In this document: piece by piece, positions 15,665-25,525 of the stretch
Numbering within the stretch: the stretch's first letter is position 1
Layout: every line of letters begins with the position of its first letter
NCBI GenBank assembly: GCA_050018455.1
Contig: JBEKAA010000035.1
Coordinates: 1 to 31,548 of the forward strand
Origin: RBG-13-68-16 sp050018455
Lineage (GTDB): Bacteria; Acidobacteriota; Thermoanaerobaculia; Thermoanaerobaculales; Thermoanaerobaculaceae
Reading direction: 5' to 3'
Length of the DNA stretch: 31,548 nt
The notes under the pieces: generated by a model
Databases searched by the model: none
What the model was told of the DNA's origin: nothing
The model's input: the letters and a program-made list of their open reading frames with translations, nothing else
Position numbers and translations under genes: made by a program

Positions 15665-16647
15665 GGCAGCTCCACCGCCAGCAGCAACTCGTGCACCAGC
15701 CGCTCGACATCCACCTGCTCGGCCTGGGCTTCGAGCGAGAGGATCAGGCGGTGTCTGAGGACGGCGGGCGCCACTTCCTTCACGTCCTCCGGGATGACGT
15801 AGCTGCGGCCGCGGACGAGGGCCAGCGCCTGGGCCGCCTTTGCCAGCGCGATCGCGGCGCGCGGCGAGGCGCCGTACCGAACCCAGGACGCGAGCGCGGG
15901 TACGCCGTCCCGCCCGCCGTTGCGGGTGGCGCGGGCGAGCCGCACGGCGTACTCGCGGATGCGAGTGTCGACGTGAACGGCGCGCGCGCTAGCCGCCATC
16001 TCGGAGATCTCGTCGGTACTCACGACGGGCCGCACCGCCGTCGGCTCCGCGGCGAGGTGGGCGTCCACCACCGCGAGCTCGTCGGAGTGGCCGGGGTAGT
16101 CGACCAGGACCTTGAACAGGAAGCGGTCCACCTGCGCCTCGGGGAGCGGGTACGTCCCCTCCTGTTCGATCGGGTTCTCGGTGGCCAGGACGAGGAAGGG
16201 GCGAGGCAGGGGGAAGGTGCGCCCGCCGATGGTGACCTGCCTCTCCTCCATGGCCTCGAGGAGGGCCGCCTGCACTTTGGCTGGCGCGCGGTTGATCTCG
16301 TCGGCGAGCAGGATATTGGTGACAACTGGCCCGAGACGGGGCACGAACTGTCTCCCGTCGGGATCGAACACCTCGGTGCCGGTGAGGTCGCCGGGGAGCA
16401 GATCGGGCGTGAACTGGATGCGCGTGAACGCACCTCGAACCGCGGCCGCGAAGCTGCGCGCGGCGAGCGTCTTCCCGAGCCCCGGCACGCCCTCGAGGAG
16501 GACGTGCCCTTCGCAGAGCGCGCCGAGCAGCATGTGCTCGACCAGCGTTCGCTGCCCGATCACGGCGCGGCCGACCTCCGCGAGCAGCGCCTGACAGCGT
16601 GCGCTGTCCCTGACGGCCCTTTCCCGGACGTCCGCAGTCTCCGACAT
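15661..16647 (-). CDS. moxR: MoxR-type AAA+ ATPase
   Basis: A 328-residue AAA+ protein with Walker A GVPGLGKT (53-60), the MoxR phrase FTPDLLPGDLTGTEVF (79-94), Walker B NILLADEINRA (111-121), sensor 1 LVLATENPIEQEGTYPLPEAQ and sensor 2 YGASPRAAIALAKAAQ. MoxR proteins are chaperone-like ATPases that act on vWA-domain partners, here presumably BatA and BatB. The start is ATG 16647, with GGAGG six bases upstream; the frame stays open to 16743, but that extension is not family-like. It is the first gene of a seven-gene chain of overlapping genes that ends with the diguanylate cyclase. The 146 bases before it hold only the divergent tRNA promoter. Confidence 0.93.
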   Translation of the reverse strand: MSETADVRERAVRDSARCQALLAEVGRAVIGQRTLVEHMLLGALCEGHVLLEGVPGLGKTLAARSFAAAVRGAFTRIQFTPDLLPGDLTGTEVFDPDGRQFVPRLGPVVTNILLADEINRAPAKVQAALLEAMEERQVTIGGRTFPLPRPFLVLATENPIEQEGTYPLPEAQVDRFLFKVLVDYPGHSDELAVVDAHLAAEPTAVRPVVSTDEISEMAASARAVHVDTRIREYAVRLARATRNGGRDGVPALASWVRYGASPRAAIALAKAAQALALVRGRSYVIPEDVKEVAPAVLRHRLILSLEAQAEQVDVERLVHELLLAVELP

Positions 16648-16749
16648 TGGGCGCCTCCGGGGTGCCTCCAAGCAAGGCGCGTGCCCGGTTTCCGCTTGAG
16701 CGACAGCAATTTCTCCTTGATGTTGCCTGCCGAATTGGCGCATCGCCCC

Positions 16750-16777
16750 TTGACTTCGCGCGGCCGGAGACTACAAT
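16750..16777 (+). promoter_or_regulatory. Promoter of the initiator tRNA gene
   Basis: TTGACT (16750-16755), 16-base spacer, TACAAT (16772-16777), close to the sigma-70 consensus and 16 bases before the mature tRNA. Confidence 0.75.
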
Positions 16778-16793
16778 TCACGGGCTGGAGCGA

Positions 16794-18531
<1,738 letters not shown>

Positions 18532-18557
<26 letters not shown>

Positions 18558-18702
18558 GTCGGTCACCCCGTGTGGTTGCCGGGTCGCGCTCGAGCCAGAG
18601 GACGATCAGCCGCGCCAGAGGAACGAGAGCTGAGTGCCCTACCTTCCCTGACCTCAGACTGGTCGGCTTGGCGACAGACTTGCGCGGCTTGGCGGATGCC
18701 AC
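18532..18702 (-). CDS. Small basic protein (56 aa) overlapping the recombinase start
   Basis: Starts at GTG 18702 with a full AGGAGG nine bases upstream and ends at TAG 18534-18532, inside the 5' end of the recombinase in a different frame (26-base overlap). The peptide runs VASAKPRKSVAKPTSLRSGK, then a hydrophobic helix-like part HSALVPLARLIVLWLERD and a charged tail ending EPAKPR. No family is recognised. Basic composition, the strong ribosome-binding site and coupling to the integrase make an accessory role (for example a directionality factor or translational coupler) possible, but that is a guess. It could also be only a leader peptide. Confidence 0.5.
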
Positions 18703-18810
18703 TGTGGGCCACCTCCTCGGATCGAAGGTGGGGCCACATAACCCGGTTCAAAGGGATGGCAGCGTGCTTTTCGGAGGTCATTCGCCAGAGTCCCGGACTT
18801 TCCCGCAGAA

Positions 18811-20379
18811 TCACGGGACCATGGCAGAGACCGGACGCTGCCGGTCCGCATCGGCGTGGCTTTCGAGTCGCTCGCCCGCGTCGATGAGCGCCTCCACGAC
18901 GCGTTGAGACACGGTGGGGTACCCGGCCAGGTGCTCGTATCGCCCGAAGCGGAGGCGGGCCGAGACCAGGGCAAGATCGCGCACCTCGTGCGGTGGAAGT
19001 GAGAAGACAGGGAACAGCGCTAGCTCGAGCTCCTCCCCAACGACCGCGGGGCGGACGGCGAAGTGAAGGTCCGCGAGATCGTCGGAACCCGAGTCGTACT
19101 GCAGGAGCAACCAGTTGAGTTCCCTTCCCAGGACTGCGTTCCCCTGGTGCAGGGGGATCACCTGCGGGCGCAGATCCTGGCAGGACTGGTCGAGCACCTC
19201 GCGGAGCAAACGGCAATAGAGGTCGAGGACAGTGCTCTTCTCCAACGGCGCCTTGAAGCGGTTGGCGTTGAGCGTCTCCTTGTCGCTCACGAGTGCCCGG
19301 TACCGATCGGCCGGGAGGCGGGCGAACTCGGCCATCGCCTGCTCCCACTGCTCCGGCGTGGTTGGAAGGCCGTTCGCGCTGCGCGTCTCGACTAGGAAAA
19401 GGAGCGAGGAAGACGCGGACAGCGGGGGATCTGAACCAACGTTGAGGAGCCGCTGCTCGCGCTCGTGGATGGTGCCGAGCTCAGGGTAGCGGGGGTCACG
19501 CCAGTCGGAGAGCGCGACTGCGCGAAAGGCAGCATACAGGGCAAGCGCGAGGTCCCGATCGCGGGAATCCGTGAGAATGATCAGGCGGCTGGCCGCGAGC
19601 AGCATTTCCTCGGCCCGCTTCGAGGTTCCCTCCATCATGTAGCGTCCCGCCTGCTGCAGGAGGCCGCCCTGCTGGTCACCCCACGCCAGGAACCACCCCT
19701 TGAGCGTGTCGAACTCGTCATCATCCTGGTGGAGATTGAAGTTGGTCTTTGCCAAGATCTCCCGGGCAGCGCTGACCAATTCGAGGTTTCCGGGTGCAAG
19801 GAGGATCGCCTCGCGTGCGGCAACAGCAGCGAGGAACAGGTCGCCGCTGATGAAGTAACGGCGGGAGCGGACGACCAGACCGAATGCGCGAACCTCGTCG
19901 GCATACTGGCCAGAGCCCGCCAGGAGCGCGGCCGCCGAAATCAGGTGCTGGCAGAGGGATTCCTCTTCGGCGCAGCGGCTGAGATCGAGTGCCGTCGCGA
20001 TCCACGCGACCTTGAGATCTTCGCCGACGCCATCCCAGTCGACCTGGGCAAGCTCGACGAGACACTGGGCCAGGTCGCGGGCAGCGAGGCCGTCCGCCGC
20101 CTGGCCGGCTTTTCTTGTGTACCTCGCGATCTCGGTGATGGCGAGTCGGCAGCAAGCTAGGAGCGCCGAAGCGCGCTCAGCCGCGAGGTGGTCGACGTCG
20201 AGGCGCAGGAGTTCGCGCCAGAGTGTCATCAGGCGGGAGAGGCGCTCTGGCAAGTTGGCGCGCGCGACGAAGGGATCGAGCGCGCTCAGGTTCGGCGGAG
20301 CCGGAGGTGACCACGCAACCAGAGACGATGGCCGGGGCCGAGTCACTCTCGTTTTCGCGTCGGAGGACTTCCTGGCCAT
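18811..20379 (-). CDS. Large helical (TPR-like) protein of unknown function
   Basis: A 522-residue protein, start ATG 20379, with AAGGAG eight bases upstream. After a basic, Pro-rich N-terminus (1-30, likely disordered) it is mainly amphipathic helices that look like a helical-repeat array (for example FLAAVAAREAILLAPGNLEL, and EEMLLAASRLIILTDSRDRD). A more mixed C-terminal domain (about 400-500) contains PVFSLPPHEVRDLALVSARL. There are no transmembrane segments and no nuclease, ATPase or protease motif. It is the last gene of a four-gene operon, 28 bases after the UBC-like gene, and may act as the scaffold or target-binding subunit. I do not recognise the family. The 108 bases between its stop and the small gene at 18702 hold no further gene; a weak GTCCCG/CGGGAC hairpin overlaps its stop. 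Confidence 0.75.
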   Translation of the reverse strand: MARKSSDAKTRVTRPRPSSLVAWSPPAPPNLSALDPFVARANLPERLSRLMTLWRELLRLDVDHLAAERASALLACCRLAITEIARYTRKAGQAADGLAARDLAQCLVELAQVDWDGVGEDLKVAWIATALDLSRCAEEESLCQHLISAAALLAGSGQYADEVRAFGLVVRSRRYFISGDLFLAAVAAREAILLAPGNLELVSAAREILAKTNFNLHQDDDEFDTLKGWFLAWGDQQGGLLQQAGRYMMEGTSKRAEEMLLAASRLIILTDSRDRDLALALYAAFRAVALSDWRDPRYPELGTIHEREQRLLNVGSDPPLSASSSLLFLVETRSANGLPTTPEQWEQAMAEFARLPADRYRALVSDKETLNANRFKAPLEKSTVLDLYCRLLREVLDQSCQDLRPQVIPLHQGNAVLGRELNWLLLQYDSGSDDLADLHFAVRPAVVGEELELALFPVFSLPPHEVRDLALVSARLRFGRYEHLAGYPTVSQRVVEALIDAGERLESHADADRQRPVSAMVP

Positions 20380-20407
20380 ACGGTTCTCTCCTTTCTGCTC
20401 ATCCTCG

Positions 20408-20881
20408 CTACGCACAAGTTCCGCGGAGGAAGTCAGTAGCGGCGCGGATGGCGAAGTCGGAGTTCTTATTGGGGTGCCAAACCCGGTCGAGCTGCAGGGG
20501 TAGCACGATTGACTCTGCTTGCGGCCCGCGGACCCAGAGCTGCGGAGGCGCCTGTGGGAAGCCCATGGGGAAGTGCACCTCGATGGTGCGGATGTGACCG
20601 GGCGTGGGCTCGACGTTGCCCTCGAAGACCAGCAGGGTGTCGTTTTCGATGCGCACCGTGACCTGTTCGAGCTTGCGGCGGGCGAGGGCGAGCTCTTCGT
20701 GATAGCGACTAGGGTCTGCCTGCCACCAGGGTGGTGTACGGACCATGTTGACGACGAGAGTCCGCTCGCACGCGTCGCGCAAGGCGAGCAGGGCCGGGTC
20801 AGGGGCGAACTCGAGGACCGAGTGGAGCGCCTGCAGCGCCGTGTCGACGTTGTTGGGCTGGTACCTGATGATCCCGTTCAT
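20408..20881 (-). CDS. Small protein with a ubiquitin-conjugating-enzyme-like (UBC/RWD) signature, no flap cysteine
   Basis: A 157-residue protein, start ATG 20881 with AGGAGG five bases upstream, nine bases after the coiled-coil gene. The C-terminal two thirds follow the E2 order of elements. There is a helix (about 58-73, RYHEELALARRKLEQ), then strands (TVRIENDTLLVFEGNV, and RTIEVHF at 98-104). The turn FPMGFPQAPP (104-113) matches the E2 FPxxYPxxPP motif, and HPN is at 136-138. In active E2 enzymes the catalytic Cys follows HPN by about 8 residues; here that region reads KNSDFAIRAA and the only nearby Cys is residue 156 at the extreme C-terminus. It may therefore be a non-catalytic (UEV/RWD-like) binding module, or use Cys156. 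No E1, JAB peptidase or ubiquitin-like gene is visible nearby. The fold is inferred from motifs. Confidence 0.6.
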   Translation of the reverse strand: MNGIIRYQPNNVDTALQALHSVLEFAPDPALLALRDACERTLVVNMVRTPPWWQADPSRYHEELALARRKLEQVTVRIENDTLLVFEGNVEPTPGHIRTIEVHFPMGFPQAPPQLWVRGPQAESIVLPLQLDRVWHPNKNSDFAIRAATDFLRGTCA

Positions 20882-20890
20882 GGTGACCTC

Positions 20891-21532
20891 CTATCGGACG
20901 AGGGGTGGGAGCGAGACTGGCCCGTTCTTGGGCCCCGGCTCGGAGTGCAGGGGGCGGCCGGGAGCACCGCTGTCTTCCTGAATCCCGTGGGGGATCTCGG
21001 CATACTGCGCTTGCTGGGCGTGCTGCTGCTCGATCTTACGGACTCGCTCGCCCGCGGTCCGCATTGCCTCCGTCAGTTTCTTGAAAAGCGAGCCAAGGAA
21101 GGTGAGCTCCGCATCCCACTGATTCGAGGCGGTGAGGAACTCGCCGTTGTAGCGTCCGAAGTTCGTCCGGCGAAGCGACCGGAGCTGGCGCTCGTCGACC
21201 CCCATCGCCCGCTCGATCTCTCCGGCCAGGCGTGCGGCCTGGGCGAGGAGCATGTTGACCTTCTGTCGGTGCTCGGCGACCGCCCTGGTGGCCCTCGCCT
21301 CCTCCTCCTTGTAGCGCTCAGCGAGCGCGTTGAAGTGCGAGACGGTAGCCGGGGTTGGATTCGAAAAGTAGGCGATAGCTGTCGGCATGCGGGCAGCCTG
21401 CTGCTTGTTGGAGAGCACTGCGCCGAGGCAGGCGTCGAGAGCGGACACCTCGGCGTTCAGGGCCGAAACCACCCGCTCGACCTCACGTTCCCAGTCAACC
21501 TTTGACTTGCGCTCGGGGGCCCCGTAGCTCAT
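20891..21532 (-). CDS. Coiled-coil protein of unknown function
   Basis: A 213-residue soluble protein, start ATG 21532 with AGGAGG seven bases upstream, 11 bases after the TonB-like gene. Residues about 14-165 are predicted by eye as long amphipathic helices with heptad-like spacing (DWEREVERVVSALNAEV, RYKEEEARATRAVAEHRQKV, ERVRKIEQQHAQQAQ), interrupted by a Pro-containing turn (YFSNPTPATVSHF). The C-terminus (about 175-213) is Pro/Gly-rich and probably disordered. No catalytic motif is seen. Tight spacing to both neighbours suggests it forms a complex with the membrane protein before it and the UBC-like protein after it. Family unknown. Confidence 0.75.
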   Translation of the reverse strand: MSYGAPERKSKVDWEREVERVVSALNAEVSALDACLGAVLSNKQQAARMPTAIAYFSNPTPATVSHFNALAERYKEEEARATRAVAEHRQKVNMLLAQAARLAGEIERAMGVDERQLRSLRRTNFGRYNGEFLTASNQWDAELTFLGSLFKKLTEAMRTAGERVRKIEQQHAQQAQYAEIPHGIQEDSGAPGRPLHSEPGPKNGPVSLPPLVR

Positions 21533-21543
21533 GAGTTCTCCTC

Positions 21544-22359
21544 CTACCTGATGGGGACGAGTAGAACGACGCGAGACGCCAGCGGAGTGTCCCAGGCGTC
21601 GGCCGCAGGTCGCCACCTGGTGCGTTCTGCAGCCTCGCGGAAGCGGGCGCGCACGAACTCGGACAAGGGGAAGCGCGCCTCGACGAGAAGGACATGCGGG
21701 CTCCCGGTGGGATCGACGATGAGGTGAACTGAAACGTTCTCACCCCGGTAGGGGGCGAGGAACGACCTGAGGCAGTCGGGGTAGTAGAGGGGGCGGAGCA
21801 GCTCTGCTTTCCTGGCGAGAGCGGTTGCCGACACCGTGATGCCGTAGGAGAAGGTGGGGACGGGGTCGGACTGCGGTTGAACGGGCACCGGCGCACGCAA
21901 GTCGTGCCTCGACGGCACGGGCGGGCGAGCAGGAACCAGGACGTCGCTGCGGGGAGGAGATCTCCGGGCACTTGTCTTGATTGGGGGCGACGAAGACAGC
22001 CGACGACCCGGTAGCGATCGCGCAGGCGTCGTGGGGGGGGAGGTCGTGCTGGCGGCGCGGCTGGTCGGCGAGCGTGGAACGTTCTTGGTCGAGGCGGCAT
22101 CAGGCAGCTGTGCGGTCTTGAAGAGGGTGAGCCCGATGGCAAGTCCAGCCAGTGCGGCGGCAAGAGCGACAAAACGTGCCAGGCGCGAGGGCGTCGGAGG
22201 ATGGAGGATGGGTCCTGGGGGAAGTGGCAATCCGTTGTTTGGGACACCTGGCGGGCCTGCCGGCTGGGGTGGAGCGGCAGCCGGCGCTGGGCAGAAATCG
22301 TCCTCGTCGTCGCCAATGATTTCGATCGGCTCAACATCGATGACATCGGAGTCATCCAT
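21544..22359 (-). CDS. Single-pass membrane protein with acidic N-terminus and TonB-like C-terminal domain
   Basis: From ATG 22359 it is 271 residues: an acidic start (MDDSDVIDVEPIEIIGDDED), a Pro-rich stretch, one membrane helix (about 62-80, RFVALAAALAGLAIGLTLF), a Ser/Pro-rich periplasmic linker (85-165), and a C-terminal domain (about 170-271). The end of that domain resembles the TonB/periplasmic fold (ENVSVHLIVDPTGSPHVLLV, then RTRWRPAADAWDTPLASRVV). It would span the inner membrane with the acidic end in the cytoplasm. The start is uncertain: ATG 22359 has no proper ribosome-binding site and the frame stays open upstream to a GTG at 22551. The upstream part is in a region of frame conflict (see junction 22360-22577). 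First intact gene of the four-gene module. Confidence 0.6.
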   Translation of the reverse strand: MDDSDVIDVEPIEIIGDDEDDFCPAPAAAPPQPAGPPGVPNNGLPLPPGPILHPPTPSRLARFVALAAALAGLAIGLTLFKTAQLPDAASTKNVPRSPTSRAASTTSPPTTPARSLPGRRLSSSPPIKTSARRSPPRSDVLVPARPPVPSRHDLRAPVPVQPQSDPVPTFSYGITVSATALARKAELLRPLYYPDCLRSFLAPYRGENVSVHLIVDPTGSPHVLLVEARFPLSEFVRARFREAAERTRWRPAADAWDTPLASRVVLLVPIR

Positions 22360-22577
22360 CCCTGCAGCAGTGCTCGGGCGTGCACCACTTTGGCGGACTG
22401 CGGCATCTTCGGGGTCATGATCGGGCGAGGAGGCACGGTCGCCTGCTGCCGGGCGGTCGGAGGCTGATTCCCCTGCCGGGCCTGCGCCGGTGGCGAACGG
22501 GGCGGCTGGGTTGGGCTCGGCTTTGGAAGGGACTGGCCGGCACCTGAGCACGGAAGCGGCGAACGGAAGGGTGACGG
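22360..22577 (-). other. Junction segment between broken helicase and module, Pro/Gln-rich frame
   Basis: In the helicase frame this segment reads as a Pro/Gln-rich linker (for example PKPSPTQPPRSPPAQARQG, then MPQSAKVVHARALLQG) with roughly 76% G or C at third positions. The membrane-protein frame has about 64% here. At 22360 the protein-like frame switches. One extra G in the GGG just before ATG 22359 would join LLQG directly to MDDSDVIDVE. So the membrane protein may be longer and carry a real or sequencing frameshift, or this is leftover sequence from the rearrangement. Confidence 0.4.
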
Positions 22578-24368
22578 GATCTGCTCGCCGAGCTTGCCGA
22601 TCTTCCCGACGGTGTTGAGCACCTCGCGGAGAAGGTCCTCATCGGTCAGTTCCTCGGCGCTTCGGCCTGGGAAGCGGCGGAGATACTCGCCCTTGAACTC
22701 TTCGATCTCCTGCGCCGCGATCTGCTTGAAGTCACGGCTCATGGCATCGCCGGATTCAAGCTGCTCACTGTCAATGAGGATCGTCGTGGGTCGCGGCAGC
22801 CAGCGGCCATCCGCGCCCACGTTCGAGAAGAGGCCCAGCTTGCCGGGCACGTTGACTGCCGAACCGTCGGGCAGCGTCTTCTCCCAGCCCGCGATGTAGT
22901 CAAAGACGAGCTTGGAGACGTTGGTGTTGTTGCACACGACGATGAAAACGGGCGGAGTGTGGCCCCGCTCGCGCGCCTCAGCGTTTGCGCCCCAGAGCGC
23001 GAACGCCTTCTCGTAGTTCCCGTAGAGGCTCTGGAGAGCGCCTTCCAGTTCGGTCGGGAGCTTGGGCTCACCCTTAACCGCCTCCGTCCCTCGGCCCTTC
23101 TTCGGCAAGCCGTCGCGGATGCGGGTCCAAAGCTCGCGGTACATCGGCTGCTCACCGGTCATTGCGTCGTCCGCCACCGGGACGCGAGGCACCTTGACGA
23201 TTCCTGACTCGATCGCATCGATAAGTGAAAAGTCCGAAACGACCCACGGGAAAAGCGTGCCCTCGCGGTAGCCGGAGCCGCGGAGGTAGAAAGGGGTCGC
23301 GGACAGGTCGAAGATGGTCTTGACGCCGACCTTGGCGTTCACCGCCTCCAGGCCAGTGATCCAGACGCGCGCCTCTTCGCGACATTTCTCGGCTTCGCGC
23401 CGCTCCTCCCCCTTGAGCCTCTCGACGTCTTCGTCCTCGTCAGCTGCCTTTGGCCTATAGCAGTGGTGTGCCTCGTCGTTGATGACAACGACCCCCCGCT
23501 TTGTCCCGAGCTCGCGGCAGACGCGGCGAACCATCTGCTCTGGGGTTTCGGTGAAGGCGTCGCCGTTGCCGCCCTGTCGAAGCAGTGCCTTAGTCAGCTT
23601 GCCCGCAGGTGTGGTCTCCTGCTGGCGGAGGGCATGGAAGTTCGTGATCGTGATCTTGGCCTTGCCCAACTCGGGCATGAGGTCGGCCGGGACCACGTCG
23701 AGCTGGCGGTAGTAGTTGCCCGGGTCGCTCGGCAGGAGCACGCGCAGCCGATCGCGGATGGTGATGCCGGGAGTGACGATCAGGAAGGCATCCGCAAACC
23801 GTGCATCCTGCGCGTTGGCGAGCTTGTTGAGCGTTTGCCAGGCGATGAGCATCGCCATGACCACGGTCTTGCCCGAGCCGGTCGCCATCTTGAAGGCAAC
23901 GCGGTAGAGGGTCGAGCCGCTGTCCTCGGCTGCCCTCCGGAGGTCGTTTTCGATCCAGGCGTCGCCGTACTTGTGGGCGATTTCTCCAAGGTAGATCGCG
24001 GTCTCCAGCGCCTCGATCTGGCAGAAGAAGAGCCGGCGGTCACGGCCATCGCGGGTCCAGTAGTCGAGGAGCGCACGCGTGGTCTTGGTCATGCCGACGT
24101 GTTTGCCCTGGCGCCACCGTGTCACCCGTTCCCTGACCTTGTTGATGAACTCGTTTTCCTTGCGGCGTTCCTCGAGCCACTCGGTCTCGAAGAGCACACG
24201 CTGGCCTCTCTTCTTCGGGCTCGCGATGGGGACGAAGTACTCGCTTTGGCGCCGGCCGAGGATGATCTCGTCGGTGATGCCATCCTCGCCAAACCGAAAA
24301 TGCCGCTGCGGCTCGTCGAACGGCGAGTTGATGACCGGATTCTCGATGACGACGCTCTTCGCTGGCAT
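22578..24368 (-). pseudogene. Truncated type III restriction-type DEAD/DEAH helicase
   Basis: Starts at ATG 24368 (MPAKSVVIENPVINSPFDEP, a conserved opening of Res-subunit-like helicases). It keeps Walker A ATGSGKTV (162-169), DEAH at 298-301, LSATPF at 355-360 and the helicase C-terminal entry LREVLNTVGKIGKLGEQI (580-597). In relatives GKLGEQ is followed by the strand and motif V region (CVVSVSMLTEGWD) and then motif VI (QVVGRxLRR). Here the match stops dead at residue 597 and Pro-rich sequence follows. The frame stays open to 21495 (957 codons), but from 22359 on it runs out of frame through the membrane-protein gene and is not protein-like. Without motifs V-VI and the C-terminal part it should be inactive. 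It probably marks a recombination scar. Confidence 0.75.
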
Positions 24369-24543
24369 CCTTCAGACCTCTCGCTCGTCTCTCGGCGTTG
24401 CCAGATCCGGCCGACCACACCGCGCACTGTCTGACAGGCGACAATTCACGATTCGCAAGTCTAGACCAGTCGCCCGGCGTTAGCGCCGACCCAGTGGGCG
24501 ACGCGGTTTGGCGGCGGCGCCTCACTCCAGGTGTTCACCAGAG

Positions 24544-25374
24544 CTAGGCCAGGTGTGCGAGCTTGGCTGCGAGGTGGTACACCGACCACCCGTCACCGGT
24601 TACGAACACCTTCGGCTTTGCCGACGCGGCGTCCTGGTGGATCTCGATGCCGTCCGTGTACGGGTCGAAGGCCACGATCTTCGCGTACGCGATGCGGAAG
24701 GCGCTCTTTGAACAATGAAAGTAGATGTGCTTGTCCGTCAGCCCGAGCGCTCCCGAGCCAACCTGCGACATGAACGAGGTCACGACCGGCCGGCCTTTGA
24801 AGGCCGAGGTGCGGTAGTAGAGCCCCTTTGCCAGTCTGACACTGAACCCTTGGCTCCCGCCGACATACTCTGTCCGCGTTCGCTGTTCGTAGCACACTGC
24901 ATGAAACAGCCACGCGAGCTGTTCCTTGGGCTGGAGATTGAACGGCACATCGCCGGTGAGGTGCATCCGGTCAGGGAACTTGCCCTCGTCCAGGTCTCGA
25001 AGTGCGCCAGCAACAGCGATCCGCTGTTGCCATGAATGGGCATTCAGGTCTTCCTGCGTCAGGTGGAAATCATGGGCGTACTTCCCAAGGAGGTTCTCTT
25101 CCTCCCTGGTCAGCACACCGCGGTCAATGGCCGTCTCGGCTCCTTTCTCCCACGCAGCCACAAGGAGCTGCTTTAGACGGTCTTTTGGTAGCCACGCGGA
25201 GGCTGAGATCTTCTCGACTTCTTGGACCGCGTTCGTGAGGCTATCGGGTTCCTCAGTGCCCTTGAGGGCAAGCGCCCAGACTGCCTTCTCCCCTTCCTCA
25301 TGCTTCTGCCTGCACTCGGCGTGCTCCTTCTTGAACAACCCGGCTTTGTCCCCACAGAAAATGCACTGGCCCAT
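24544..25374 (-). CDS. Zinc-finger plus PH-like protein of unknown function
   Basis: A 276-residue protein, start ATG 25374 with AGGAG nine bases upstream. The N-terminus has a compact zinc-binding pattern C4-x2-C7-x10-H18-x2-C21 (CIFCGDKAGLFKKEHAEC). A helical middle follows (30-150). The C-terminal region (about 185-276) resembles bacterial PH-like/SHOCT-type domains in its strand pattern (GALGLTDKHIYFHCSKSAFR, then YAKIVAFDPYTDGIEI) and ends in a helix. No catalytic motif is seen. It stands between the helicase remnant (175 bases away) and vsr (151 bases away), so it is probably a separate unit. It may be a regulator or adaptor of the defence region. Both flanking gaps are gene-free. Confidence 0.65.
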   Translation of the reverse strand: MGQCIFCGDKAGLFKKEHAECRQKHEEGEKAVWALALKGTEEPDSLTNAVQEVEKISASAWLPKDRLKQLLVAAWEKGAETAIDRGVLTREEENLLGKYAHDFHLTQEDLNAHSWQQRIAVAGALRDLDEGKFPDRMHLTGDVPFNLQPKEQLAWLFHAVCYEQRTRTEYVGGSQGFSVRLAKGLYYRTSAFKGRPVVTSFMSQVGSGALGLTDKHIYFHCSKSAFRIAYAKIVAFDPYTDGIEIHQDAASAKPKVFVTGDGWSVYHLAAKLAHLA

Positions 25375-25525
25375 AGGCAGTCGCTCCTGCCCTCCCTTCG
25401 CATTGTAGTGCCCGCTGACGTGCCCCCGAAATCGGTTTAGGTCCGCGACTGGTTGACCAAGAAAGGGATGCTGCAGCTCTCAGTGCCGCCTATTCTGAAG
25501 TGGCGAAGTCCCGAACCCAATCGAG

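Noticed and set aside
18790..18829. GTCCCG/CGGGAC hairpin at the end of the helical-protein gene as terminator
   Set aside because: Only 6-bp arms, a long loop and no T-run; kept as a remark in the gene entry.
21495..22358. C-terminal 288 codons of the open frame that continues from the truncated helicase
   Set aside because: Ser/Arg/Pro-rich and out of frame with the membrane protein, which has a credible membrane helix and TonB-like end in this interval.
24427..24437. Short palindrome CTGTC-T-GACAG upstream of the helicase remnant, possible operator
   Set aside because: Only 11 bases, single copy, and no convincing promoter next to it.
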